Program-made: the position numbers and the translations under genes
Source: Anaerotignum faecicola
GTDB taxonomy: Bacteria; Bacillota; Clostridia; Lachnospirales; Anaerotignaceae
Length of the DNA stretch: 64,000 nt
Direction of reading: 5' to 3'
Assembly: GCF_003865035.1 (NCBI RefSeq)
Contig: NZ_BHVZ01000014.1
Span: 1-64,000 of the forward strand
The notes under the pieces: model-generated
Databases searched by the model: none
What the model was told of the DNA's origin: nothing
What the model saw: only the letters and a program-made list of their open reading frames with translations
In this document: positions 12,462 through 20,070 of the stretch, in pieces
Numbering within the stretch: position 1 is the stretch's first letter
How the letters are laid out: every line of letters begins with the position of its first letter

Positions 12462-12503
12462 AAAAGAGCCTGCTGTCTGTATTATATAGACAATAGGCTC
12501 TTT
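12462..12503 (-). terminator. Terminator after sipL
   Basis: Inverted repeat AAAAGAGCCT...AGGCTCTTTT containing an inner TGTCT/AGACA pair; the minus-strand product ends in a T-tract. It directly follows the sipL stop. Confidence 0.85.
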
Positions 12504-12507
12504 TCGG

Positions 12508-14067
12508 TCAATGCACCATTTTGATGATGAGCAGCTTCTGCCCGGGGTAAATGAGGTCGGGGTTTTCAATCTCATTGATGGAAAGAATATCCTCCACCGT
12601 TGTGCGGTAGCGCTTGGCAATTTTCCAAAGCGTATCCTGCGGCTGTACCATATAAATGATTGCGCCTGCCATGGGGGAGGGGGCTGCTTCCTCCTCCGGC
12701 GTGATATCCTTCACGATTTCCGCCGTTTCGTCTCGCAGGACAACGGCTTCCATGGTGACGGCAGCACGCAGCTCGCCCTCCTGCTCGGAAAGCATTTGAA
12801 AATCCAAATCATCCAGACGCAACTGCACCGCGGCGGCATCGCCCTCCTCCACACCACGCAGCTCCATCATTTGCCCGAAGGGAATCCCGCGTTCCAGCAT
12901 ACAGAGCGGTGTTTCGTCATTCTCGCAGTGATACAGCAGGCTGACGGTCAGAACGCCATCGGCTTCTACGGCATCTGTGGTGGTGCGTGCTTCGGAAAGG
13001 CGCACCTCGCCCCAAACCTCCTCTGCGCGGAGCAGAGGCTTTTCGCTTTCCGCTAAGTGAATCCGTTCCTTCAGAGAGAATTGGTTTTTCCCGCTGCCGA
13101 CGGTGACGGGGTAGGTGATGGTTTCCTTTTCGAGTGTGACCGTACCTGTCGGGGCATAGGCATCCTGCAGGATTTCTCGTTCAACGGTTTCTCTGCCCTG
13201 CAAGGCGGCGCTGACAGCGACATCGACCGCAAGCTGCCTTGCCTCGCCGTCTTCATCTACGGTAGGGGTCAGCTTTGCATCCTCAATCTGTAAAGTGCCG
13301 GTCAATTCGGTTTTCGGCTCGATGCCTTCCCCTTCCAGATAGCCGCTAAAAGGGATTTTTTCGCAGAAGCTGCCGAGATTGCCCTCGGTATCGCAATACA
13401 GCATACAAATGCGCAGATTGCCGCGCACCATTACCTTACCATCCATGGCGCGAATATCCTGCTCTGTGAGGTCGATGGTCTGCCAGAGGACATCTGCAAT
13501 TTCGGGCTTGGCGGAGGGAAGGGTGATTTCCTCCTTGACGGTGAAGCGGTCTTTTAGGGGAGCGGTGTTCTGCTCCATCCGCAGTATGCCTTGCAGACAT
13601 TCAATGCCCTCACCGCTGATACCGCTCAAAATTTCTGTATGATTTTGACGTTCGCCTGTTGCGGTCACGCCAAGGACGGCCTTCACGCCGATTTTTCTAT
13701 CATTGATAATCTGGCAGTCCAGATGCTCCGGGACAGCATCAAGGGAGGTTTCCATATCCTTTTCCAGACCGTCGATATGTAAAAAATCCTCAAGGGGCAG
13801 GCTTGCCTGCATGGCATACAGCGGACGCTCGCCGTTTTTTGCCCGATAGAGCACAGAGATTTCCAGATCGCCCGAAAAGGAAATGCGGTCATCGGTGACG
13901 CGTTTTTCTCTGATTTTCACGTTTCCCTGACAGCGCAGGATTTCCTGCAGATCCGGCTTACTGTCGGGGACGATCATATCTCCTTCCAGAAGAATTTGAG
14001 AGGAACCGCTTGCGGCAGCGTCCTTCCAGTTCATATCCATTGTTTCCTTTGCCAATGTCAACGGCAT
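12508..14067 (-). CDS. sipL: SipL-like spore morphogenetic protein (DUF3794 repeats + LysM)
   Basis: A 519-aa protein built from DUF3794 (SPOCS) repeats (about 30-440; see PDSKPDLQEILRCQGNVKI at the N-terminus and related ILWQTIDL segments later) and a C-terminal LysM domain (about 470-517: VQPQDTLWKIAKRY...NPDLIYPGQKLLI). This architecture matches SipL of Clostridioides difficile, which anchors SpoIVA during spore coat assembly in the mother cell. The start at 14067 is preceded by AGGAGGG; a longer reading adds 18 residues without a site. It is monocistronic. Other DUF3794 proteins exist, so the exact orthology is inferred. Confidence 0.85.
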   Translation of the reverse strand: MPLTLAKETMDMNWKDAAASGSSQILLEGDMIVPDSKPDLQEILRCQGNVKIREKRVTDDRISFSGDLEISVLYRAKNGERPLYAMQASLPLEDFLHIDGLEKDMETSLDAVPEHLDCQIINDRKIGVKAVLGVTATGERQNHTEILSGISGEGIECLQGILRMEQNTAPLKDRFTVKEEITLPSAKPEIADVLWQTIDLTEQDIRAMDGKVMVRGNLRICMLYCDTEGNLGSFCEKIPFSGYLEGEGIEPKTELTGTLQIEDAKLTPTVDEDGEARQLAVDVAVSAALQGRETVEREILQDAYAPTGTVTLEKETITYPVTVGSGKNQFSLKERIHLAESEKPLLRAEEVWGEVRLSEARTTTDAVEADGVLTVSLLYHCENDETPLCMLERGIPFGQMMELRGVEEGDAAAVQLRLDDLDFQMLSEQEGELRAAVTMEAVVLRDETAEIVKDITPEEEAAPSPMAGAIIYMVQPQDTLWKIAKRYRTTVEDILSINEIENPDLIYPGQKLLIIKMVH

Positions 14068-14192
14068 AAAAACCCTCCTATTCTGAATCAAGTATCCTTC
14101 TTTTGCAAAAATGCCAAACAAATCTACACTTTGTCTCTATGCAAATATATGAAGGGGAGGGAATTTTATGAATGATATTTGAGGGGAAGGGA

Positions 14193-14284
14193 TAAAACGT
14201 CCGCTATTCTTGAGAAATCTTTTTCAAAAAAGGCAAACGCTACGCATTTTAAATATTTTGAAAAAGAATTCCCTGCGAGCGGGT
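14193..14284. repeat. Palindromic repeat, copy A
   Basis: About 92 nt. Shares AACGTCCGC...GAAATCTT...AAGAATTCCCTG with copies B (14292) and C (14683) and folds on itself: TCTTTTTCAAAA pairs with TTTTGAAAAAGA. Most diverged of the three copies. Lies in the 318-nt gap between the SipL-like gene and the first XRE gene, directly beside copy B. Confidence 0.75.
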
Positions 14285-14291
14285 GAAAGGT

Positions 14292-14384
14292 TTAAAACGT
14301 CCGCGACTTTTGGGAAATCTTCTCTGAAATAGGAAATGCGTTGCATTTAAAATATTTCATCGAAGAATTCCCTGTGGGCGGACG
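14292..14384. repeat. Palindromic repeat, copy B
   Basis: Nested inverted repeat: CGTCCGC with GCGGACG at the ends, then GGGAA/TTCCC, TCTTC/GAAGA, GAAAT/ATTTC, and a central AAATGC-gtt-GCATTT. It abuts the stop codon of the XRE gene (14386). No T-run follows on either strand, so it is not a standard terminator. Confidence 0.8.
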
Positions 14385-14385
14385 A

Positions 14386-14628
14386 TTATTTAATTTCCTG
14401 TTCCAGTGTATTAAACTCTGGGGTATCGAAAAATTCTGCAAGGGTAATATCCAGACCATCGCAGAGCATTTTCAGTGTGAGGATTTTTGGGTTATTGCTA
14501 TTTCCGTAGAGGATACTTTTCAGAGAAGAAGGGGAAACGGCAGAAATCGTTGCCAGTTTATTGATGGTAAGGTTACGTTCCTCGCAAAGCTGCAAGATGC
14601 GGTTTCTGATTGCGGTAATGGTATTCAT
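14386..14628 (-). CDS. XRE-family helix-turn-helix regulator (80 aa)
   Basis: A single HTH_XRE domain of 80 aa: INKLATISAVSPSSLKSIL is the recognition helix-turn-helix, followed by the common DGLDITLAEFFDTPEF tail. The AGGAGG ribosome site lies 8 nt before ATG 14628. Its promoter (14657-14685) has an inverted repeat in the spacer, so self-repression is likely. It is one of two adjacent XRE genes on the minus strand, separated by palindromic repeat C. No toxin partner is next to it, so a stand-alone repressor role is more likely than an antitoxin role. Confidence 0.88.
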   Translation of the reverse strand: MNTITAIRNRILQLCEERNLTINKLATISAVSPSSLKSILYGNSNNPKILTLKMLCDGLDITLAEFFDTPEFNTLEQEIK

Positions 14629-14656
14629 GTGGGTATCCTCCTATTTGTTTTTTTTC

Positions 14657-14685
14657 AGAATACCCAGAATTTATGGGTCTGTCAA
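14657..14685 (-). promoter_or_regulatory. Promoter and operator of the 80-aa XRE gene
   Basis: Minus strand TTGACA (14685-14680), 17-bp spacer, TATTCT (14662-14657). The spacer holds the inverted repeat ACCCA-N7-TGGGT (14662-14678), an ideal place for repressor binding. The -35 touches the edge of palindromic repeat C. Confidence 0.7.
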
Positions 14686-14772
14686 CGTCCGCAACCTTCG
14701 GGAAATCTTCTCTGAAATAGGAAAATGCGTTGCATTTAAAATATTTCATCGAAGAATTCCCTGTGGGCGGAC
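14683..14772. repeat. Palindromic repeat, copy C
   Basis: Nearly identical to copy B over about 90 nt, including GTCCGC/GCGGAC ends and the centre AAATGCGTTGCATTT. It lies between the two XRE genes and ends beside the -35 of the downstream one. Confidence 0.8.
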
Positions 14773-14790
14773 AAAAAAAGACCTTTTATC

Positions 14791-15090
14791 TTATGGAGAC
14801 AGAAGGGCATCAACGAGGCACAACACGGTTTGTTTTTTACGGTTATCCAATTTTTTAAAAGCGGAAAGCAGATGCAGTTCATCTGATTTTTGTTTTATGC
14901 CGACCAATTCATCAATGGTTACATCTAAAGCTTCTGCCAATTTAATCAGAGAATCAATAGAAGGTTCGTTTCTGCCGGATTCATAATTTGCGATGGCAGT
15001 ACAGCCATAGTGCAGAGTCTTTGCTAGTTTGCATTGTGATAAATTTTTCCGTTTTCGATATTTTTTCAAATTGAAAGAGAAATCCGACAT
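14791..15090 (-). CDS. XRE-family helix-turn-helix regulator (99 aa)
   Basis: HTH_XRE domain at residues about 5-62 (KYRKRKNLSQCKLAKTLHYG, then CTAIANYESGRNEPSIDSL) plus a 35-residue C-terminal helix region (LHLLSAFKKLDNRKKQTVLC) of the kind used for dimerisation. Transcribed divergently from the 51-aa ribbon-helix-helix gene, with two TAAAGTAG direct repeats one helical turn apart next to its -10. This fits a small self-contained regulatory pair, possibly a remnant of a mobile element, although no integrase or phage gene is nearby. Confidence 0.88.
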   Translation of the reverse strand: MSDFSFNLKKYRKRKNLSQCKLAKTLHYGCTAIANYESGRNEPSIDSLIKLAEALDVTIDELVGIKQKSDELHLLSAFKKLDNRKKQTVLCLVDALLSP

Positions 15091-15107
15091 AAAATCACCT
15101 CTGTTTT

Positions 15108-15169
15108 ATTATACTACTTTATCCTACTTTAGGCGAATAGTCAATACTAAGGGCGAGGATGTAGTATTG
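15108..15169. promoter_or_regulatory. Divergent promoter/operator region between XRE and RHH genes
   Basis: Minus-strand -10 TATAAT at 15113-15108 for the XRE gene, with direct repeats TAAAGTAG spaced 10 bp (15116-15133). On the RHH side, a perfect inverted repeat CAATACTA-N12-TAGTATTG spans 15142-15169. Regulation by one or both proteins is inferred. Confidence 0.55.
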
Positions 15170-15190
15170 TTTGGTTAGAGGTGAGGAAAG

Positions 15191-15346
15191 ATGAGACCAC
15201 TGAAACAGAAGGTCAGCGTTACGCTGGATGAAGACATTGTAAAAAGAGTGAAGGAATTATCGGAGGAGCAACAGCGTTCTTTTTCGCAATATATCAATTT
15301 AGTTTTAACAGAGCATTTGAAGCATTTAGAGCAAACGGAAAAATAG
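15191..15346 (+). CDS. Ribbon-helix-helix (CopG/Arc-type) DNA-binding protein, 51 aa
   Basis: A very short gene: ATG 15191, TAG 15344-15346, preceded by GAGGTGAGG. The product starts MRPLKQKVSVTLDEDIVKRV, an N-terminal beta strand (KVSVTLDE), then two helices (IVKRVKELSEEQ and SFSQYINLVLTEHLKHL), the exact pattern of ribbon-helix-helix repressors that bind DNA as dimers. Such proteins are often antitoxins, but no toxin gene follows: a terminator comes 19 nt later. It is divergent from an XRE gene. Confidence 0.8.
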   Translation: MRPLKQKVSVTLDEDIVKRVKELSEEQQRSFSQYINLVLTEHLKHLEQTEK

Positions 15347-15364
15347 AATATCGTATTTTTTACA

Positions 15365-15396
15365 AGCCCTTCAACTTGATTGAAGGGCTGATTTTT
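15365..15396 (+). terminator. Terminator after the RHH gene
   Basis: Perfect stem AGCCCTTCAA / TTGAAGGGCT followed by GATTTTT. Confidence 0.88.
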
Positions 15397-15441
15397 CGTC
15401 GTAAATTTTGCCGCCGCAGCAGGAATTTCCATGCAATTTCT

Positions 15442-15470
15442 TTGCGTCCTTATGATGGATATGCTATAAT
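15442..15470 (+). promoter_or_regulatory. Promoter of the tmk operon
   Basis: -35 TTGCGT (15442-15447), 17-bp spacer, -10 TATAAT (15465-15470). Confidence 0.75.
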
Positions 15471-15555
15471 ATACAATTAGCAAGCGTATACCCATTTTTC
15501 GGGTTCGCGCCTGCGGCGGGCAAGGTTTTTTATGATTTTTACGCAGAGGTGTATG

Positions 15556-16194
15556 ATGAAAGGCTATTTTATTTCCGTGGAGGGCGGCGATGGCAGCGGC
15601 AAATCCACACAGATGCAGAGAATAGAGGCATATCTGACAGAGATGGGGCAGGAAGTCCTTCTGACCAGAGAGCCGGGTGGTACGCCGATGGCAGAAAAAA
15701 TCCGAGAGATGATTCTTGACCCTGCCAACAGGGACTTGACGGGGCGTGCGGAAATGCTGCTGTATGCGGCGGCGCGCGCACAGCACGTTGAGGAAAAAAT
15801 TCTTCCTGCACTCAGGGCAGGAAAGACGGTGCTTTCTGACCGTTTCACCGATTCCAGCATTGCCTATCAGGGCTTCGGCAGAGGTCTTGGGGATATGGTG
15901 GCAGAGGTAAACCGTATTGCAACAGGCGGTCTGGAGCCGGATCTGACGATTTTTCTGAACATTACCCCTGCGGCGGGGATGGCGCGGAAAAACCGACAGG
16001 ACGGGCATGTGCTTGACCGTTTGGAGCAGGAAAAGGCGGCATTTCATGAAGCGGTGTATGCAGGCTATTTGCAGCTTGCGAAGGAAAACAGCACAAGAAT
16101 TGCGGATATTGATGCGGACAGACCTGCCGAGGCCGTCTTTGCGGATATCCGAAAAGCGTTAGACAGAGTATTTGGCTTTGTGCCACAAAAATAA
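15556..16194 (+). CDS. tmk: Thymidylate kinase
   Basis: A 212-aa dTMP kinase that makes dTDP for DNA synthesis. The P-loop reads VEGGDGSGKSTQ near residues 8-19, the DRF/TDSSIAYQG region and the LID segment follow. I choose ATG 15556 (GAGG six nt upstream); ATG 15553 is equally in frame. First gene of the conserved clostridial tmk-darA-holB-ricT-trmN-rsmI cluster, all on the plus strand with gaps of 0-40 nt. Confidence 0.93.
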   Translation: MKGYFISVEGGDGSGKSTQMQRIEAYLTEMGQEVLLTREPGGTPMAEKIREMILDPANRDLTGRAEMLLYAAARAQHVEEKILPALRAGKTVLSDRFTDSSIAYQGFGRGLGDMVAEVNRIATGGLEPDLTIFLNITPAAGMARKNRQDGHVLDRLEQEKAAFHEAVYAGYLQLAKENSTRIADIDADRPAEAVFADIRKALDRVFGFVPQK

Positions 16195-16206
16195 GGAGGG
16201 GTTTTT

Positions 16207-16533
16207 ATGAAACTCATCATTGCGATTATTCAGGACGAGGATGCGAGCGAAGTAATCTCTCATCTGAACGAAGCAAAATTTCAGGTAACGAGACTTTCCA
16301 CAAAGGGTGGCTTCCTGCGCGCAGGCAACACCACCATTATGACAGGTGTGGAGGATGAAAAGGTAGAAGGCGCGCTGAAAATCATCGAGGAAAACAGCAA
16401 GGCGCGTACCCAGTATGCGACACTGCCCTCCTCCTGCGGTGCCATGCACGGCTTGATTCTGGCACCCATTGAGGTAAAGGTTGGCGGTGCAACGGTATTT
16501 GTACTGGATGTGGAGCAGTTCCACAAATATTGA
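16207..16533 (+). CDS. darA: PII-like cyclic di-AMP receptor DarA (YaaQ/PstA)
   Basis: A 108-aa DUF970 protein: N-terminal MKLIIAIIQDEDA, the LSTKGGFLRAGNTT T-loop region and the C-terminal GGATVFVLDVEQF strand match the trimeric PII-like proteins (DarA/PstA/YaaQ) that bind c-di-AMP in the cytoplasm. The gene is conserved between tmk and holB in Firmicutes, as here. Downstream effect of DarA is poorly known even in model species. Confidence 0.92.
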   Translation: MKLIIAIIQDEDASEVISHLNEAKFQVTRLSTKGGFLRAGNTTIMTGVEDEKVEGALKIIEENSKARTQYATLPSSCGAMHGLILAPIEVKVGGATVFVLDVEQFHKY

Positions 16534-16566
16534 TTCCGGAAAAATCCAAGGAAAGGAGCGGCGGAT

Positions 16567-17553
16567 TTGTATACATTTGAGGAAATCCGAGGGAATACCC
16601 CTTTGGTGGAGCAGCTTAGGCGTTCTGCCGCGAGCGGAAGAAGCTCCCATGCCTATCTTTTCCTGGGCGGCGCAGGGGCAGGCAAGCGGCTGATTGCAAA
16701 TACCTTTGCGAAGGCACTGCAATGTGAAGGCGAAAAACGCCCCTGTGACAGCTGCAAAAGCTGCCATGCCTTCAATCATGGCAACCACCCCGACGTGATT
16801 TATTTTCAGCCGTTGAAAAACGGGAAAACCTACACGATTGAGGATGTGCGCGAGCAGCTTCTGGAAACGGTGGATTTAAAGCCGTTTCGGTATGAAAAGA
16901 AAATTTATATCATCGAAAAGGCGGATACCTTGAATATCCAGAGCCAGAATGCGCTTCTGAAAACGCTGGAGGAGCCGCCTGCGCATGCGGTATTTCTGCT
17001 TCTGGCGGAGCGTGCCGAGGCATTTCTGCCGACGATTCTTTCCCGTGTGGTGGTGATGAAAATTCGTCCGCTTTCGGCGGAAACGATTGCGGATTACCTC
17101 ATGCAGGCAGGTCATTTGGCAGAGGAAAGCCACATCCTTTCGGCGTATGCCCAAGGGCGAATCGGGCAGGCGTTGGAGCTTGTCGAGGATGAAGGCTTTC
17201 GGAAAATGCGGCAGGATATTTTGGGCAAATTAGAAGCCCTGCCCTCCATGAGCGAGGGGGATGCCTATCTGCTTGCGAAGGATTTTGAGGTCTATAAAAA
17301 TGACCTGCGTTTTTTGGATATTATGGAATTATGGTATCGCGACCTGCTGACGGCAAAAAGCCTGCGGGAGGAAGGATACCTCATACAAAGAGATAAAAAG
17401 GATGCCATCTTTCGGGCGGCGAAGGAGCCTGCGGCACTTCTGGCGAAGAAGGCAGCCGCAGTCAGAACCGCACGAATGCGTCTGGCACAGAATGCAAATT
17501 TTCGGCTGACGATGGAAGTCATGCTGATGGATTTAAAGGAGACTGGTAAATGA
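16567..17553 (+). CDS. holB: DNA polymerase III delta' subunit
   Basis: A 328-aa clamp-loader subunit. It has a Walker-like loop LGGAGAGKRL near residue 35, a four-cysteine zinc module (CEGEKRPCDSCKSC, about 55-70), and the SRC-like region LLKTLEEPPAHAVFLL. It starts at a TTG (16567) behind AAAGGAGCGG. It overlaps ricT by 4 nt. The Thr/Ser normally after the P-loop Lys is Arg, in keeping with delta' subunits that do not hydrolyse ATP. Confidence 0.92.
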   Translation: MYTFEEIRGNTPLVEQLRRSAASGRSSHAYLFLGGAGAGKRLIANTFAKALQCEGEKRPCDSCKSCHAFNHGNHPDVIYFQPLKNGKTYTIEDVREQLLETVDLKPFRYEKKIYIIEKADTLNIQSQNALLKTLEEPPAHAVFLLLAERAEAFLPTILSRVVVMKIRPLSAETIADYLMQAGHLAEESHILSAYAQGRIGQALELVEDEGFRKMRQDILGKLEALPSMSEGDAYLLAKDFEVYKNDLRFLDIMELWYRDLLTAKSLREEGYLIQRDKKDAIFRAAKEPAALLAKKAAAVRTARMRLAQNANFRLTMEVMLMDLKETGK

Positions 17554-18416
17554 TAGAAGTAGTTGGAATTCGGTTCAAGAAGGCAGGGAAGATGTATTAT
17601 TTTGACCCTGCCGGCATCAAACTGGAAAAGGAAGACGGCGCTATCGTGGAAACGGCGAGAGGAATTGAATACGGCACAGTCATCAAGGGCAACAGCTTTG
17701 TGCCGGAGGAGGCCATTGTTCCGCCGCTGAAGCAGGTGATGCGCAGGGCAACAGAGGAGGATACAAAATCCGTAGAGCAAAACCATAAGAAGGAAACAGA
17801 GGCTTTTGGGATTTGTCTGGAGAAAATCTCCCGTTTGGGGTTGGATATGAAGCTGGTGGATGTGGAGATGACGTTTGACAGAAATAAGCTGATTTTCTAT
17901 TTCACCTCTGACGGGCGTGTGGATTTCCGTGAGCTGGTAAAGGAGCTGGCGGCGGTGTTCCGCATGCGTATCGAGCTGCGCCAGATTGGCGTGAGGGATG
18001 AAGCAAAAATGCTCAACGGCATCGGCATTTGCGGCAGACCGCTTTGCTGTGCAACCTTTCTGGGCGATTTTCAGCCTGTATCCATTAAGATGGCGAAGGA
18101 GCAGAATCTTTCCCTCAATCCTACAAAAATCAGCGGTATCTGCGGCAGATTGATGTGTTGTCTGAAATATGAAGAGGATGTTTATGAGGAACTCAATAAA
18201 AAGCTGCCCCGCGTGGGGGATATTATTTCCACGCCCGACGGTACAGGTGAAATTCTCACCACAAATGTGCTGATGCAGCAGGTAAAGGCGGCAGTCAGAA
18301 AGGTGGAGAACGATCCCCCGACTATTGGGTTCTATCATGTGGATGAAATCAAGCTGATTCGCTCTAAGAAGAAGCGCAAGCAGAATTCGGAGGGCGAAAA
18401 GCATCATGAGGAATGA
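17550..18416 (+). CDS. ricT: RicT (YaaT/PSP1-domain protein)
   Basis: A 288-aa PSP1-domain protein. In Bacillus subtilis RicT (YaaT) forms the RicAFT complex that carries Fe-S clusters, stimulates RNase Y mRNA processing and sporulation phosphorelay. The conserved cysteine cluster is visible: CGRPLCCATFL and, 38 residues on, CGRLMCCLKYEED. The C-terminal tail is lysine-rich. The 4-nt overlap with holB and 11-nt overlap with the methyltransferase gene indicate tight co-translation. Confidence 0.93.
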   Translation: MIEVVGIRFKKAGKMYYFDPAGIKLEKEDGAIVETARGIEYGTVIKGNSFVPEEAIVPPLKQVMRRATEEDTKSVEQNHKKETEAFGICLEKISRLGLDMKLVDVEMTFDRNKLIFYFTSDGRVDFRELVKELAAVFRMRIELRQIGVRDEAKMLNGIGICGRPLCCATFLGDFQPVSIKMAKEQNLSLNPTKISGICGRLMCCLKYEEDVYEELNKKLPRVGDIISTPDGTGEILTTNVLMQQVKAAVRKVENDPPTIGFYHVDEIKLIRSKKKRKQNSEGEKHHEE

Positions 18417-19161
18417 TATTACCATCCATCCCCATGAGAGAGTGGATGATCTGCATCGGGACGGGCATCTGATTATTCAGGATCCAAAGCGCTTCTGCTT
18501 TGGCGTGGATGCAGTCATTCTCAGCGGCTTTGCGAAGATAAAAAAAGGCGAGAACGTATTGGATTTAGGCACAGGCACAGGCATTATCCCGATTCTTTTG
18601 GCGGCAAAAACAGAAGGAAAGCATTTCACCGGATTGGAAATCCAGACGGAGAGTGCGGAAATGGCAAACCGCAGTGTGCTTTTAAATGAGCTGGAGGAAC
18701 GGGTTTCCATCCAAGAGGGGGATATCAAGGAAGCGGTGCAGCTGTTCGGGGCATCCTCGTTTGATGTGGTGACTTCCAATCCGCCCTATATGAACGAGGG
18801 CGGCGGTCTGGTGAACCCCTTTGCGGCAAAGGCAATCGCAAGGCATGAGATTTTATGCTCTCTGGAGGATGTGGTTGCGGCGGCGGCACGGCTGCTCCGA
18901 CCCTTGGGGCGGTTTTATATGATTCACAGACCGCACCGCCTGACGGATATCATGGTGCTTCTGCGACAGTATAAGCTGGAGCCGAAGCGGATTCGTTTCG
19001 TGCAGCCCTACGCCGATAAGGAGCCGACCATGGTTCTGGTGGAGGCGGCAAGGGGCGGCAAGCCCATGGTGAAGGTGGATGCACCTCTGGTGATTTATCA
19101 GGCACCGCAGGAATATACCGAGGAAATTGTAGAGATTTATTACGGAAAGGGACAGGCGTAA
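18406..19161 (+). CDS. tRNA1(Val) adenine-N6 methyltransferase-like (TrmN6/YabB)
   Basis: A 251-aa class I SAM methyltransferase: motif I LDLGTGTGIIPILLA (about 48-62) and the catalytic N6-adenine/glutamine motif SNPPYMNEGG (about 124-133). YabB/TrmN6 proteins modify A37 of tRNA1(Val) in Escherichia coli; its place between ricT and rsmI is conserved in Firmicutes. Substrate in this organism is inferred. Confidence 0.85.
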   Translation: MRNDITIHPHERVDDLHRDGHLIIQDPKRFCFGVDAVILSGFAKIKKGENVLDLGTGTGIIPILLAAKTEGKHFTGLEIQTESAEMANRSVLLNELEERVSIQEGDIKEAVQLFGASSFDVVTSNPPYMNEGGGLVNPFAAKAIARHEILCSLEDVVAAAARLLRPLGRFYMIHRPHRLTDIMVLLRQYKLEPKRIRFVQPYADKEPTMVLVEAARGGKPMVKVDAPLVIYQAPQEYTEEIVEIYYGKGQA

Positions 19162-19182
19162 GGCGTTTGTTTATGGCAGGCT

Positions 19183-20025
19183 ATGGCAGGAACATTGTAT
19201 CTTTGTGCCACGCCCATCGGCAATCTGGAGGATATTACCCTGCGGGTGCTCAAGCTGATGGAACGCGTGGATGTGATTGCGGCGGAGGATACGCGCAATA
19301 CCTTAAAATTACTGAATCATTTCGAGATTAAAACACCCATGACAAGTTACCATGAGCATAATAAGGTCACAAAGGGGCCTGTTCTGGTGGAGCGGCTTCT
19401 GGCAGGGGAAAGCATCGCACTGGTGACGGATGCGGGCATGCCCGGCATTTCCGATCCGGGGGCGGATTTGGTCAAGCTTTGCTATGCGGCAGGTGTGCCT
19501 GTGACGGTTGCGCCCGGTGCATCGGCGGCTGTGGTGGCATTGGTGCTTTCCGGTCTGGATACCAGACGCTTTGTGTTCGAGGGCTTTTTGCCGCCTGATA
19601 AAAAGGAGCGGAGAGCCATTCTGAAAACGCTGGAGCGGGAGCATCGCACGATGATTTTCTATGAGGCACCGCATCGCCTGACGGATACACTTGCGGAATT
19701 GGCGGAGCTGTTCGGCGAAAGCAGAGAAGTGGCGGCTGTCCGAGAACTGACGAAGAAATTTGAGGAGGTACGCAGGGCAACGATTGGCGAGCATCTGCGG
19801 TATTTTTCCGAAAATCCTCCGAAGGGCGAATTCGTTCTGGTTTGTGAGGGCTTTTCTTTAGAGGCACAGCGGCAGGCGGAGCGGGAAGGCTGGGAAAGCA
19901 TTTCTGTAGAAGAACATGTCGCAAAATACGTTGCCGAGGGCATGAGCGAGAAGGATGCCATGAAGCAGGCGGCGAAGGACAGAGGGGTGTCTAAACGAGA
20001 GATTTATCAGATTCTGAAAAAATAA
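19183..20025 (+). CDS. rsmI: 16S rRNA 2'-O-ribose C1402 methyltransferase
   Basis: A 280-aa tetrapyrrole-methylase-fold enzyme that 2'-O-methylates C1402 of 16S rRNA. N-terminal LYLCATPIGNLEDITLRVL, AEDTRNTLKLLNH and DAGMPGISDPGADLV are the family signature. It follows the TrmN-like gene by 21 nt. The last 60 residues add a helical KDAMKQAAKDRGVSKREIY segment common in Gram-positive RsmI. Confidence 0.94.
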   Translation: MAGTLYLCATPIGNLEDITLRVLKLMERVDVIAAEDTRNTLKLLNHFEIKTPMTSYHEHNKVTKGPVLVERLLAGESIALVTDAGMPGISDPGADLVKLCYAAGVPVTVAPGASAAVVALVLSGLDTRRFVFEGFLPPDKKERRAILKTLEREHRTMIFYEAPHRLTDTLAELAELFGESREVAAVRELTKKFEEVRRATIGEHLRYFSENPPKGEFVLVCEGFSLEAQRQAEREGWESISVEEHVAKYVAEGMSEKDAMKQAAKDRGVSKREIYQILKK

Positions 20026-20070
20026 ACGATTGCTGCCGCTTTGGCGGACAACGGAAAGGAGGTTTTTCAG

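Noticed and set aside
14193-14772. The palindromic repeats as ordinary terminators
   Set aside because: They carry no T-run after the hairpin on either strand.
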